This document shows, piece after piece, positions 40,032 through 48,950 of a stretch of 64,000 bases of DNA. The position numbers were made by a program, and so were the translations under genes. Numbering within the stretch: the stretch's first letter is position 1; each line of letters begins with the position of its first letter. Under the pieces are notes generated by a model. That model did no database searches, was not told the origin of the DNA, and saw only the letters and a list, made by a program, of their open reading frames with translations. Origin of the DNA: Marinomonas sp. UCMA 3892 (GTDB lineage Bacteria > Pseudomonadota > Gammaproteobacteria > Pseudomonadales > Marinomonadaceae); contig NZ_PTXN01000020.1 in the NCBI RefSeq assembly GCF_012726345.1, positions 67 through 64,066 of the forward strand, given 5' to 3'.

Positions 40032-40284
40032 TCGGATAAATCCGACAGGTGAAATATACTCGTTTTTATCCTTGACTGTCAAAGTGTCTGTTCTTGTCAA
40101 TTGTGGCGATTTTGTGACAGTTTCGCTGTGAATTAATGGTTTAGATAACAAAAAGTAACTAATAACTGATAGTACTTGGTAGAGCTTATTATCTAGCGCT
40201 ATATAATATGAGCTGTTAAAATTTAGATTGCTCACTATAATGACCTTTTGGTCAAGAATGGTGTATCGGAAAAGTGGTTCTAGA

Positions 40285-40665
40285 ATGGAGTCTCACATAG
40301 TGCACATTAAAAAGTTGCTTCTACAAAGCGTCTTGCTTGGTTCTTCTTTATTTGGACTAGCTGCTTGCAGCTCAGTTAATAAAAGCGTCGCTCTAGATGA
40401 AGATACATATGAGATAGAAGATGTTGCTCAAACCAACGAAGCTGATTATCTCTGCAATAACATGCCTTTGAATATATTTTTTCATGCCGAACAAGCCCAG
40501 TTATCTTGGAAAGAAAAAACCTATGTACTGACTCATGCGATAAGCGCCTCTGGTGCATTTTATTTGGGTGAAGGTCTATCTTTTTGGATTCATGGTGATG
40601 AAGCTGAACTAGAGTTTAATGGTGTAGAAAAAAATTATTGCCGCCTTGTTCGTGTTGAATCCTAA
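40285..40665 (+). CDS. MliC-like lipoprotein (lysozyme inhibitor family)
   Basis: 126 residues from the ATG at 40285; an upstream frame to 40228 and a later GTG at 40300 are alternatives. LLLQSVLLGSSLFGLAAC is a lipoprotein signal with lipobox LAAC. The mature part has the MliC pattern: a Cys near the start (YLCNNMPLNIFFHAEQAQLSW), SASGAFYLGEGLSFWIHGDEAELEF, and a final Cys (NYCRLV). MliC proteins inhibit C-type lysozymes in the periplasm. The key inhibitory-loop residues are only partly recognisable, so activity is uncertain. Confidence 0.7.
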   Translation: MESHIVHIKKLLLQSVLLGSSLFGLAACSSVNKSVALDEDTYEIEDVAQTNEADYLCNNMPLNIFFHAEQAQLSWKEKTYVLTHAISASGAFYLGEGLSFWIHGDEAELEFNGVEKNYCRLVRVES

Positions 40666-40670
40666 ACCTG

Positions 40671-40702
40671 AACATCACTCATTCTAAATAGTGGTGTTTT
40701 CA
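40671..40702 (+). terminator. Hairpin terminator after the MliC-like gene
   Basis: AACATCACT (40671-40679) pairs with AGTGGTGTT (40690-40698), one G-U pair, followed by TTC. The T tract is short, so termination may be partial before cobJ. Confidence 0.5.
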
Positions 40703-40777
40703 TCCCGTCAAATTTGCAATCCGTGTACAATAGCTTCATTCGCGTCCTGTGGCGCTTGATTATATTGTAGAGAATGC

Positions 40778-41554
40778 ATGAGCAAGTTATTTGTAATGGG
40801 CATGGGGCCCGGTGATTTAGGCTTGGTGGCACCGAATGCCACCAAAGCATTGGCAGTTTGCAGTGATTGGGTTGCTTACGGCTACTATTTAGATCTACTG
40901 GGTGAGCTAAGCGAAGGAAAAACCTTTCATAATCTGCCATTAGGTGAAGAAATAGGCCGAGCACGCTTGGCGCTTGATTTGGCTGCGCAAGGAAAAAACA
41001 CTGCTTTGATTTCCAGCGGTGACATTGGCATTTATGCCATGGCGACTTTGGTCTTTGAATTGCTGGATATGCAGTTACAAGGCAAAGAAAACCATCCTGA
41101 ATGGCTGGATGTGGATATTGAAGTTATCCCCGGTATTTCTGCTATGCAAGCAGGCGCTAGCCGGGTTGGCGCCATGCTTGGTCATGATTTCTGTACCATC
41201 TCTCTCTCCGATTTATTAACCCCATGGGAAACCATAGATAAGCGCTTGCATGCTTGTGGCGCTGGCGACTTTGTGGTGTCTTTTTACAACCCTGTTTCGA
41301 AGAAACGCGACTGGCAATTGAATCACGCTCGTGATGTTTTGTTGCAGTATCGTCCTGCTAGTACGCCTGTGATGATTGGCCGTCAGCTCACACGTCCCGA
41401 AGAAGAGATTACTTTTACGACACTGGGTGAATTAGATGCCAAAGACGTGGACATGTTTACCATGGTCAGTGTCGGGAACTCAGACACCAAACACATAGTC
41501 AATGGTGAGAAGAATTGGATTTACACGCCGCGTGGTTATTCTAAAAAGCTTTAG
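40778..41554 (+). CDS. cobJ: Precorrin-3B C17-methyltransferase
   Basis: 258 residues of the tetrapyrrole methylase family. GMGPGDLGLVAPNA is the SAM-binding start, SSGDIGIYAMA and EVIPGISAMQAGASRVGAMLGHDFCTISLSDLLTPW are strongly CobJ/CbiH-like. It performs ring contraction and C17 methylation in cobalamin synthesis. It opens a run cobJ-cobM-cobW-cobN-cbiX. No riboswitch is visible in the 112 bases upstream. Confidence 0.92.
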   Translation: MSKLFVMGMGPGDLGLVAPNATKALAVCSDWVAYGYYLDLLGELSEGKTFHNLPLGEEIGRARLALDLAAQGKNTALISSGDIGIYAMATLVFELLDMQLQGKENHPEWLDVDIEVIPGISAMQAGASRVGAMLGHDFCTISLSDLLTPWETIDKRLHACGAGDFVVSFYNPVSKKRDWQLNHARDVLLQYRPASTPVMIGRQLTRPEEEITFTTLGELDAKDVDMFTMVSVGNSDTKHIVNGEKNWIYTPRGYSKKL

Positions 41555-41601
41555 GAGCGCTTATAAACGTTTTAGCTCTTTATAAAAGATAAGGGAAATA
41601 A

Positions 41602-42375
41602 ATGAAGGTTTACTTTATTGGCGCAGGCCCAGGCGATCCAGATTTGATGACGGTAAAAGCGGTCAAAACCATGGAGCGTTGTCCGATTGTTCTTTATGCC
41701 GGTTCTTTGATTCCACCACAAGTGATTGATAGTGTGCGTGGTTCAGCCGAAGCTATTTATGATACGGCAGAAATGAATCTGGATGAAACCACCGCTGTGA
41801 TTGAAAAAGCCGCGCAAGAAGGCAAGGATGTTGCGCGTTTGCAGTCTGGTGATCCTGCTTTGTATGGAGCTATCGGTGAGCAAATTCGCCGCTTGGAAGC
41901 GTTAGATATTGATTGCGAAGTGATTCCTGGTGTCAGTGCAGTTGCGGCTTCAGCGGCATTACTTCGTAAAGAATTGACCTTATCGGGCGTTTCACAAACG
42001 GTCATTATGACCCGCTATGAAGGTAAAACGCCTTTTCCAGAAAGAGAGCGATTGCCCGCGTTAGCGCAAAGTGGCGCGACGCTAGCCATTCACCTTGGCA
42101 TTACTCGCATTCATAAAATTGTTGAAGAACTCATTCCTCATTATGGTGAAGATTGTCCGGTTGCTGTGTGTTATCGCACAAGTTGGCCAGATCAGGACTA
42201 TGTCGTGGGAACTTTAGCGGATATTGTTGCCAAAGTAAGAGAGAAAAAATTCACTCGCACCAGTTTGATATTGGTCGGGAAGGTATTAGACACAGAAGAT
42301 TTCGCCGACTCCTATTTATACGACAAAGGGCAAGCGCATATCTTTCGTAAGATACATAAGTCTAAGAAAAACTAA
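41602..42375 (+). CDS. cobM: Precorrin-4 C11-methyltransferase
   Basis: 257 residues. FIGAGPGDPDLMTVKA opens the SAM site, and YDTAEMNLDE, RLQSGDPALYGAIGEQI and VIMTRYEGKTPFPERERL are characteristic of CobM/CbiF. It methylates C11 of precorrin-4 in the corrin pathway. It follows cobJ by 47 bases with AAGGGAAAT before the ATG. Confidence 0.95.
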   Translation: MKVYFIGAGPGDPDLMTVKAVKTMERCPIVLYAGSLIPPQVIDSVRGSAEAIYDTAEMNLDETTAVIEKAAQEGKDVARLQSGDPALYGAIGEQIRRLEALDIDCEVIPGVSAVAASAALLRKELTLSGVSQTVIMTRYEGKTPFPERERLPALAQSGATLAIHLGITRIHKIVEELIPHYGEDCPVAVCYRTSWPDQDYVVGTLADIVAKVREKKFTRTSLILVGKVLDTEDFADSYLYDKGQAHIFRKIHKSKKN

Positions 42376-42414
42376 TTTTAAAAATACGATCCCTGAAAGT
42401 AAGAAGGATGAATC

Positions 42415-43497
42415 ATGCAATTGAATAAAATACCTACAACAATTGTGACTGGCTTTTTGGGCAGTGGTAAAACAACGTTATTGTCGAATGTACTAAAACA
42501 AGCAGCAGGAAAGCGCATAGCTGTCATTGTTAATGAATTTGGTGAGCTAGATATCGACTCAGACCTTTTGCGCTCATGTCCACTTGATTGTCCAGAAGGT
42601 GTGGAAGAAGGAAGTCAACGCAGTGACGATGGCTTTTATGAACTCGCCAATGGCTGCATTTGCTGCACAGTAGAAGAAGAATTTTTGCCTGTGATGCAGC
42701 AGCTGGTCGCCCGTCGTGGTGACATTGATCATATTTTAATTGAAACCAGTGGTTTGGCGTTGCCAAAGCCTTTGGTTCAAGCGTTTAACTGGCCGGGTAT
42801 TAAAGAGCATTGCACAGTGGATGCGGTGATTACTGTTGTCGATGGCGCGGCTGTTGCGGCTGGTCGTTTTGCTCATGATGAAGACAAAGTTCAAGCACAA
42901 CGTCTAGCGGATGAAAGTTTGGACCACGACCCTAGTTTGCAAGAATTATTAGATGATCAGCTAAGTGCAGCAGACCTGGTTGTCGTCAGTAAAAACGATT
43001 TATTAAACGACGAAGAACGTGCTCGAGTGCAAGCTGTCATTGCCCATGAAGTGCCAAATACGGTTAAAACGGTTTATATCGAAAACGGTGAAGCCGCATT
43101 GGATGTATTGCTAGGCATTGATGCTGCCACGGAAAATCGCATTGATGACGTACATAATCATCACGACCATCACCATGCGCACGGTGAGCATCACGACCAT
43201 GCCCATGATCATTTTGATTCTTTTGTAGTGACGTTAGGAGAAGTGCAAACGGATCTTTTGCAAGAAACCCTGATGCAGCTGGTAGAAGAACACAATATTT
43301 TCCGTATCAAAGGCTTTGCGGCGGTTCATGGCAAGCCGATGCGTAAAGTGTTTCAAGTGGTGGGGACGCGCATAGACCGTTACTTTGACCGTTTGTGGCA
43401 GCCAGATGAAGTGCGTAAAACTCAGTTAGTCTTTATTGGTAAAGGCATTAGTAAAGAGCAGATTGAGAATGTGCTTCATGATGCTTTGAGTGCTTGA
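42415..43497 (+). CDS. cobW: CobW GTPase (cobalt metallochaperone)
   Basis: 360 residues of the COG0523 G3E GTPases. GFLGSGKTTLLSN is Walker A; GCICCTVEEE is the metal-binding CxCC motif; SKNDLL is the guanine-specificity motif. Residues about 245-268 are His-rich (HNHHDHHHAHGEHHDHAHDH). CobW is thought to deliver cobalt for CobN chelation. Its position directly before cobN supports this role over a zinc chaperone. Confidence 0.94.
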   Translation: MQLNKIPTTIVTGFLGSGKTTLLSNVLKQAAGKRIAVIVNEFGELDIDSDLLRSCPLDCPEGVEEGSQRSDDGFYELANGCICCTVEEEFLPVMQQLVARRGDIDHILIETSGLALPKPLVQAFNWPGIKEHCTVDAVITVVDGAAVAAGRFAHDEDKVQAQRLADESLDHDPSLQELLDDQLSAADLVVVSKNDLLNDEERARVQAVIAHEVPNTVKTVYIENGEAALDVLLGIDAATENRIDDVHNHHDHHHAHGEHHDHAHDHFDSFVVTLGEVQTDLLQETLMQLVEEHNIFRIKGFAAVHGKPMRKVFQVVGTRIDRYFDRLWQPDEVRKTQLVFIGKGISKEQIENVLHDALSA

Positions 43498-43672
43498 TCG
43501 CGGCTACTGCGCTTGCCAATACTTTGTTAAAAATAGACTCGAATTGCTCATTTATAACTATAAACTCCGCTTTCTCGTCTATTTTTGCCTCGTCTTGGCT
43601 TCGCTCGTAACGCCGCGCATAAATATCGAATAACTGAATGACAAGATTGATTTAGTAAAAACTGGAGAAAGA

Positions 43673-46600
43673 GTGCACTTATTAGCAGCCAAACCGGGTG
43701 GCTTTGTCGACGATGAGGGGATTGTCGATCTTGGTCAAACTCCAGCAGACTTAGTGATTTTGGCGGCGGCTGATAGTGTAATCGGCGCACTGGGTAGCGC
43801 TCTCGACCAGATCGAAGCTTTCCGTTGTTCCAATGATGGATTGGACGAAGTGCGATTACCGAGTGTTCGACTGGCCAATTGGATGCAGCTGGTCAAACCC
43901 GCTGCTTACGATTTATACGAACATAAGGTGCTCGATCACGCCAAAGTCGTGGTGGTTTCGCTACTGGGTGGGGAACATTATTGGTCCTATGGCTTCCAGC
44001 GTTTGCAAGCTTGGGCGAAGGGGAAAGCGGGGCGCACTCTTATTGTGGTTCCGGGGGACGATACGCAAGATCCCGCATTAATGAGAGCGTCTACGGCGCA
44101 ACCAGAAGACTGTCATCGAGTTTGGCGCTATCTACGTGAAAGCGGCCAAACCAACTCACAGCAATTATTCTATTTCCTCGCAGATCGTTACCTTGATCAA
44201 ACTTGTCCTTGGCAAGAACCCGCGCCTTTACCTAGTGCGCTAATTTATCATGCAGGTCATTCCAGTGGGTTTGCCCAATGGCAAAGTCATTATAAAGATT
44301 GCTTGGCTGAAGATCGTCCCGTTGCCATTTTGGCTTTTTATCGCTCGCATTTACAAAGCGGAAATACCGCCATGTTTGATGGCCTGATTGAGGTATTGGA
44401 GCAAGAAGGCTTGGTGCCTTTGGCTGTGGCAGTGAGTTCACTCAAAGATGATGTGTCCGTAGGCTTAATTGAATCGCTAGTGGAACGCACTCAAGCCAAA
44501 GTCATTCTAAATACCACAGGCTTTGCAGCAAATCGTGTGGGCAGCCCTGATTTATCATCCGAGCCGACAGATTTTCAATCAGCATTTGCTTCGCCCATTC
44601 CTGTACTGCAGTTGATTTTGTCAGGCAGTACTGAAGAAGACTGGCAGGGGCAAACGCAAGGATTGCGCAGTCGTGATGTGGCTATGCAGATTGTTTTGCC
44701 TGAAATGGACGGCCGCATTGTTACCCGTGCTGTGAGTTTTAAAGCCTTGAGTCATTACAACGATATCGCCCAAGTCGATTTGGTACGTTACGAATTACAC
44801 CAAGAGCGAGCGCGTTTTGTTGCTCAGCTTGCGATGCGCTTCGTCCATTTAGCCTGTAAACCCAACCATGAAAAACGCATTGCTTTTGTGTTGGCAAATT
44901 ATCCAACGAAAGACGGCCGTATTGGCAATGGGGTTGGTTTGGATACGCCAGCCTCGGCGGTGAATTTATTAAAAGCATTAGAAGCCGCTGGTTATCCCAT
45001 CGAAAATATTCCCGATCATGGTAATGCCTTGATCGAAGAGTTACTGGGAGCTGTTACCAATAATCCCAATAGTCTGCATGAACGAGGTTGCTGGCAGAGT
45101 CTCGCCCTGGAAGACTATTTAGAGTATTTCTATCAGCTGCCGCTGGAATGCCAAAACGCGGTTTGGGATCGTTGGGGACCGCCAGAAGACGATCATAAGT
45201 GCCGCGAGCAAAATGGCCAACGTCGCATCATGTTGGCTGGGATTAGGCTTGGCGAAACCTTTGTCGGTATTCAGCCTGCCCGTGGTTTTAATTTGGATCT
45301 TGCGGCGAACTATCATGATCCAGATTTGATTCCGCCTCACAGCTACTTGGCTTTTTACTTTTGGCTGCGTCACGTCTATAAAGTTGATGCCTTTGTGCAT
45401 GTGGGAAAACATGGCAACCTTGAATGGTTACCAGGCAAAGGCACGGCTTTGTCTGCTTCTTGCTGGCCTGATATTGCCCTTGGGCCAATGCCACACTTTT
45501 ATCCCTTTATCGTGAATGATCCGGGGGAAGGGGCGCAAGCCAAGCGTCGAACCCAAGCGGTGATTATTGACCATCTTATGCCACCAATGACACGTGCAGA
45601 AACCTATGGCGATATGGCCGAATTAGAAAACCTGGTTGATGAGTATTATCAAGCCATGGGAATGGATGTGCGCCGTGAAAGCTGGTTGCGCGAGCAAATT
45701 CTTCAGAAAGTCCAAACTTCCCATTTATTGGAAGAGCTAACCGGTATTGAACCTGATAATGAAGATACTGTGCTGGAAGATTTGGATGCCTATTTATGTG
45801 AAATTAAAGAAGCCCAAATTCGTCATGGTTTGCATCGTTTAGGAGAGCTACCCGATGACGATAAATTGGCGGATACGCTGGTGGCCTTGTTGCGTTTACC
45901 ACGAGGCAGTGACATCACTAGCCAAGGTATTCTGCACGCATTAGTGAACGATTTGTCATTGCAGCAAGACGGCTTTGACCCAATGAAAAGTGAGCGCACG
46001 TCTTGGGCAGGTGATAAGCCAGACGTCTTGCTAGCGGTAAGTGATTTGGCTTGGCGAACCCATGCCGACACCAAAGAACGCTTAGAATTGTTGGCTAAAT
46101 CCTTGGTGCTTAGTCATTTGATGGGCAATGAATCAACTGAGGAATTGGCCGCCAAGCTGCCTCACACCGCCATGCTATTGGCACACAGTAAAAAGCGCCT
46201 ATTAGTTGCTTTGCAACAAAGTGCGCATGATGAAATACAAGCCTTGATAATTGGTTTGGCGGGGGGCTTTATTCCACCGGGCCCAAGTGGCGCACCGACA
46301 CGTGGGCGGCTCGATACTTTACCGACAGGACGCAATTTCTTCTCTGTGGATAATCGTGCCATTCCGTCTCCGGCGGCGTGGGCAATTGGTCAGCAATCGG
46401 CCGAAGCGTTAATTCAGCGACACTTACAGGAGCATGGGGATTATCCAAAAGACTTGGGATTGTCTGTGTGGGGAACAGCCACCATGCGAACTGGCGGCGA
46501 TGATATTGCACAAGCCTTTGCCTTGATGGGTGTTCGTCCTATTTGGGCGGCTGGTTCAAACCGAGTGACAGATTTTGAAATTCTTTCCTGCATGCAATTA

Positions 46601-47554
46601 GGGCGTCCACGCGTGGATGTCACCTTGCGCGTTTCTGGTTTCTTTCGCGACGCCTTTGCCAATGTTATGCGCCTTTATGATGCTGCGGTACAAGCCATTG
46701 CCGATTATCAAGAACCAGGCAATGGCAATGTTATTCGTGCTAACGTGGAAGCGCGCAAGAGCAAATTGCTCGCCCAAGGTATAAGCGCAGAAGAAGCCAG
46801 TCGCCAAGCTTCCTATCGGGTATTTGGTAGTAAACCTGGTGCCTATGGTGCAGGGTTGCAAGGCTTGATTGACGAGCGTTGCTGGGACACCAAAGCGGAT
46901 CTTGCGGAAGCTTATGTTAACTGGGGCGGTTACGCGTACGGTTCCAATAATGATGGGACAAATAATAAGGGCGAAGGGGTAGAAGCCAAAGCAGCGTTTG
47001 TTGAGCGTTTGTCGAAACTGGATGCGGTTGTACAAAACCAAGATAACCGCGAACATGATATTCTTGATTCAGACGATTATTATCAATTCCAAGGTGGCAT
47101 GACTAACGCGGTCACAGAGTTTCGTGGTCAAGCACCGAGTGTGTATCACAACGATCATTCGAATCCGAGCTCACCCAAAATTCGCACTTTGAAAGAAGAG
47201 TTAAACCGAGTAGTAAGATCACGGGTACTGAATCCTAAATGGATAGAAGCCATGCAAACACATGGTTATAAAGGCGCTTTTGAAATGACCGCTACGGTGG
47301 ATTATCTATTCGCTTATGATGCGACAACGGATTTAGTTGCGGATTATCAATACGAGCAAGTGACCGATCGATTATTGCTTGATCCAGACAATCAAGCCTT
47401 TATGCGCGATAATAATCCCCATGCGTTGGAGGAAATGGGCGAGCGCTTATTAGAAGCGATACAACGAGGCATGTGGCAAAACGCCGATGCTCATAAAGAA
47501 AAAATTCAATCCTTGTTGCTTGATTTAGATCAGCAGCAAGAGCAACGTCAGTGA
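43673..47554 (+). CDS. cobN: Cobaltochelatase large subunit CobN
   Basis: 1293 residues from a GTG start behind GGAGA. It matches the CobN/BchH magnesium chelatase large-subunit family: LNTTGFAANRVGSP, KHGNLEWLPGKGTALSASCWPD, PGPSGAPTRGRLDTLPTGRNFFSVD and GGMTNAVTEFRG. It inserts cobalt into hydrogenobyrinate a,c-diamide in the aerobic B12 pathway, working with CobS and CobT, which are not in this window. The 175 bases before it hold no recognisable gene. Confidence 0.95.
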   Translation: MHLLAAKPGGFVDDEGIVDLGQTPADLVILAAADSVIGALGSALDQIEAFRCSNDGLDEVRLPSVRLANWMQLVKPAAYDLYEHKVLDHAKVVVVSLLGGEHYWSYGFQRLQAWAKGKAGRTLIVVPGDDTQDPALMRASTAQPEDCHRVWRYLRESGQTNSQQLFYFLADRYLDQTCPWQEPAPLPSALIYHAGHSSGFAQWQSHYKDCLAEDRPVAILAFYRSHLQSGNTAMFDGLIEVLEQEGLVPLAVAVSSLKDDVSVGLIESLVERTQAKVILNTTGFAANRVGSPDLSSEPTDFQSAFASPIPVLQLILSGSTEEDWQGQTQGLRSRDVAMQIVLPEMDGRIVTRAVSFKALSHYNDIAQVDLVRYELHQERARFVAQLAMRFVHLACKPNHEKRIAFVLANYPTKDGRIGNGVGLDTPASAVNLLKALEAAGYPIENIPDHGNALIEELLGAVTNNPNSLHERGCWQSLALEDYLEYFYQLPLECQNAVWDRWGPPEDDHKCREQNGQRRIMLAGIRLGETFVGIQPARGFNLDLAANYHDPDLIPPHSYLAFYFWLRHVYKVDAFVHVGKHGNLEWLPGKGTALSASCWPDIALGPMPHFYPFIVNDPGEGAQAKRRTQAVIIDHLMPPMTRAETYGDMAELENLVDEYYQAMGMDVRRESWLREQILQKVQTSHLLEELTGIEPDNEDTVLEDLDAYLCEIKEAQIRHGLHRLGELPDDDKLADTLVALLRLPRGSDITSQGILHALVNDLSLQQDGFDPMKSERTSWAGDKPDVLLAVSDLAWRTHADTKERLELLAKSLVLSHLMGNESTEELAAKLPHTAMLLAHSKKRLLVALQQSAHDEIQALIIGLAGGFIPPGPSGAPTRGRLDTLPTGRNFFSVDNRAIPSPAAWAIGQQSAEALIQRHLQEHGDYPKDLGLSVWGTATMRTGGDDIAQAFALMGVRPIWAAGSNRVTDFEILSCMQLGRPRVDVTLRVSGFFRDAFANVMRLYDAAVQAIADYQEPGNGNVIRANVEARKSKLLAQGISAEEASRQASYRVFGSKPGAYGAGLQGLIDERCWDTKADLAEAYVNWGGYAYGSNNDGTNNKGEGVEAKAAFVERLSKLDAVVQNQDNREHDILDSDDYYQFQGGMTNAVTEFRGQAPSVYHNDHSNPSSPKIRTLKEELNRVVRSRVLNPKWIEAMQTHGYKGAFEMTATVDYLFAYDATTDLVADYQYEQVTDRLLLDPDNQAFMRDNNPHALEEMGERLLEAIQRGMWQNADAHKEKIQSLLLDLDQQQEQRQ

Positions 47555-47637
47555 TCTTGGGCAGAAGATCTCTTGTAACCTTGTGGCTAATACCTAAACT
47601 GGTTAGCGGCAAAGATGATTTAAAGTAGAGAGAAAAA

Positions 47638-48882
47638 ATGAGTTATAAAGAACAGGCCAAAAAGGGCATTATGATTTGTGGTCACGGCAGCCGTGATAAA
47701 GACGCGGAACGTGAATTTGGCTTAGTGGCAAAAGGACTTAAAGAGCGTTATCCAGACCTTCCTGTGGAATATGGCTTTCTTGAATTTTCTGCGCCAAATA
47801 TCCATATGGGGCTAAATAGCTTGGTAAACCAAGGCGTGGAAGAAATTTATGCCATACCGGGTATGTTGTTTGCTGCGACCCATGCGAAAAACGATATTCC
47901 TTCTGTACTGACAACGTACGAAGAAAAGCACCCAGGTTTGCATATTACTTACGGCCGTGAATTAGGCCTACAAGACGACATGATCGAAGCCTTTCAAGCG
48001 CGCATATATGAATCGCTTGGCCTTGACCCTGAAAACCCACCAGAAAACTTATACGACACCATGCTGGTGGTGGTGGGTCGTGGTACGTCTGATACGTCGG
48101 CCAATGCCGAAGCCGCTAAGCTGACTCGTATCGTCAATGAAAATATGGGTTTTGGTTGGGCGGATACAGTGTATTCTGGGGTGACTTACCCATCGGTTGG
48201 TGTAGGTCTTGAAAAGCTAATGAAGCTTGGCTTTAAGCGTATTGTGGTTGCACCTTATTTCTTGTTTACCGGTCGTTTGATTAAGCGTATTCAAGGTTAT
48301 GTGAACAAAGTGGCTGAAGCGAACCCAGCGGTAGAATTGATTCAAGCTCATTATCTAAGTGATCACTCTCGCGTGATTGATGCCTTTCAAAACCGTGTTG
48401 AAGAGATCATGCAAGGAGAACTGCAAACGGGCGAAGAAACCTTGATGAACTCCTTCAAGCGCCGCCTTGCTGCTGGTGAAGTGGATGTGCATCATCACCA
48501 TGCGGAGTTTGTAGATCCACAAGATGATACTCAAGGCTTATCGGAATTCGATACCAAACACTTTACTAACCTAGTTCAAGCGCTCGATCATGCAGATCAT
48601 GGGCACTCATTAGTATTGAAACATCATGACCACTCCCATGACCACGGTCACTCACATGATCACAGTCATGGACACTCTCATAGTCATGGACATTCACACG
48701 ATCACTCTCATGGTCACAGTCATGGTGTGTACAAGCATATTGGTCACCCAATGGGACCGCGTACTATGATTGGTGAAGGGATTTGCTGCTGCTTTATGAG
48801 CCAGTTTACCGATGTAATTCTTAAAGAAGAGAAAGACAAAATCGATGGAGATTGCACGAAAACGGCTTTTGCTCATCGGTAG
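47638..48882 (+). CDS. cbiX: CbiX-type sirohydrochlorin cobaltochelatase with His-rich tail
   Basis: 414 residues. Two CbiX-like halves are visible: GIMICGHGSRDKDAEREF with YGFLEFSAPNI and MLFAATHAKNDIP, then VVVGRGTSDTSANAE with RIVVAPYFLFTGRL. This is the tandem long form. Residues about 327-366 are an HD/HS/HG repeat, and the C-terminus has GEGICCCFMSQF, comparable to the His-rich and Cys-containing tail of long CbiX proteins. Such enzymes insert cobalt early, into sirohydrochlorin. It follows cobN by 83 bases. Confidence 0.9.
   Translation: MSYKEQAKKGIMICGHGSRDKDAEREFGLVAKGLKERYPDLPVEYGFLEFSAPNIHMGLNSLVNQGVEEIYAIPGMLFAATHAKNDIPSVLTTYEEKHPGLHITYGRELGLQDDMIEAFQARIYESLGLDPENPPENLYDTMLVVVGRGTSDTSANAEAAKLTRIVNENMGFGWADTVYSGVTYPSVGVGLEKLMKLGFKRIVVAPYFLFTGRLIKRIQGYVNKVAEANPAVELIQAHYLSDHSRVIDAFQNRVEEIMQGELQTGEETLMNSFKRRLAAGEVDVHHHHAEFVDPQDDTQGLSEFDTKHFTNLVQALDHADHGHSLVLKHHDHSHDHGHSHDHSHGHSHSHGHSHDHSHGHSHGVYKHIGHPMGPRTMIGEGICCCFMSQFTDVILKEEKDKIDGDCTKTAFAHR
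48620..48725 (+). repeat. Short tandem repeats encoding the CbiX His tract
   Basis: About 106 bases made of degenerate six- and twelve-base units such as CATGACCACTCC, CATGATCACAGT and CATGGACACTCT. They encode alternating HD, HS and HG pairs with varied codons. Slippage here would change the number of metal-binding His residues in steps of two. Confidence 0.8.
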
Positions 48883-48900
48883 CTGATAGTATTTTCTAGC

Positions 48901-48934
48901 AAAAAAAACCAGGGCACACGCTCTGGTTTTTTTA
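48901..48934. terminator. Bidirectional terminator between cbiX and the lipoprotein gene
   Basis: CCAGGGC pairs with GCTCTGG (one G-U pair) with eight A residues before and seven T residues after. It serves both convergent genes. Confidence 0.85.
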
Positions 48935-48950
48935 TGTTTTATAAAGCACG

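Noticed and set aside
40008-40235. Possible 75-residue minus-strand ORF
   Set aside because: It overlaps the 5' end of the FMN riboswitch and encodes no recognisable protein.
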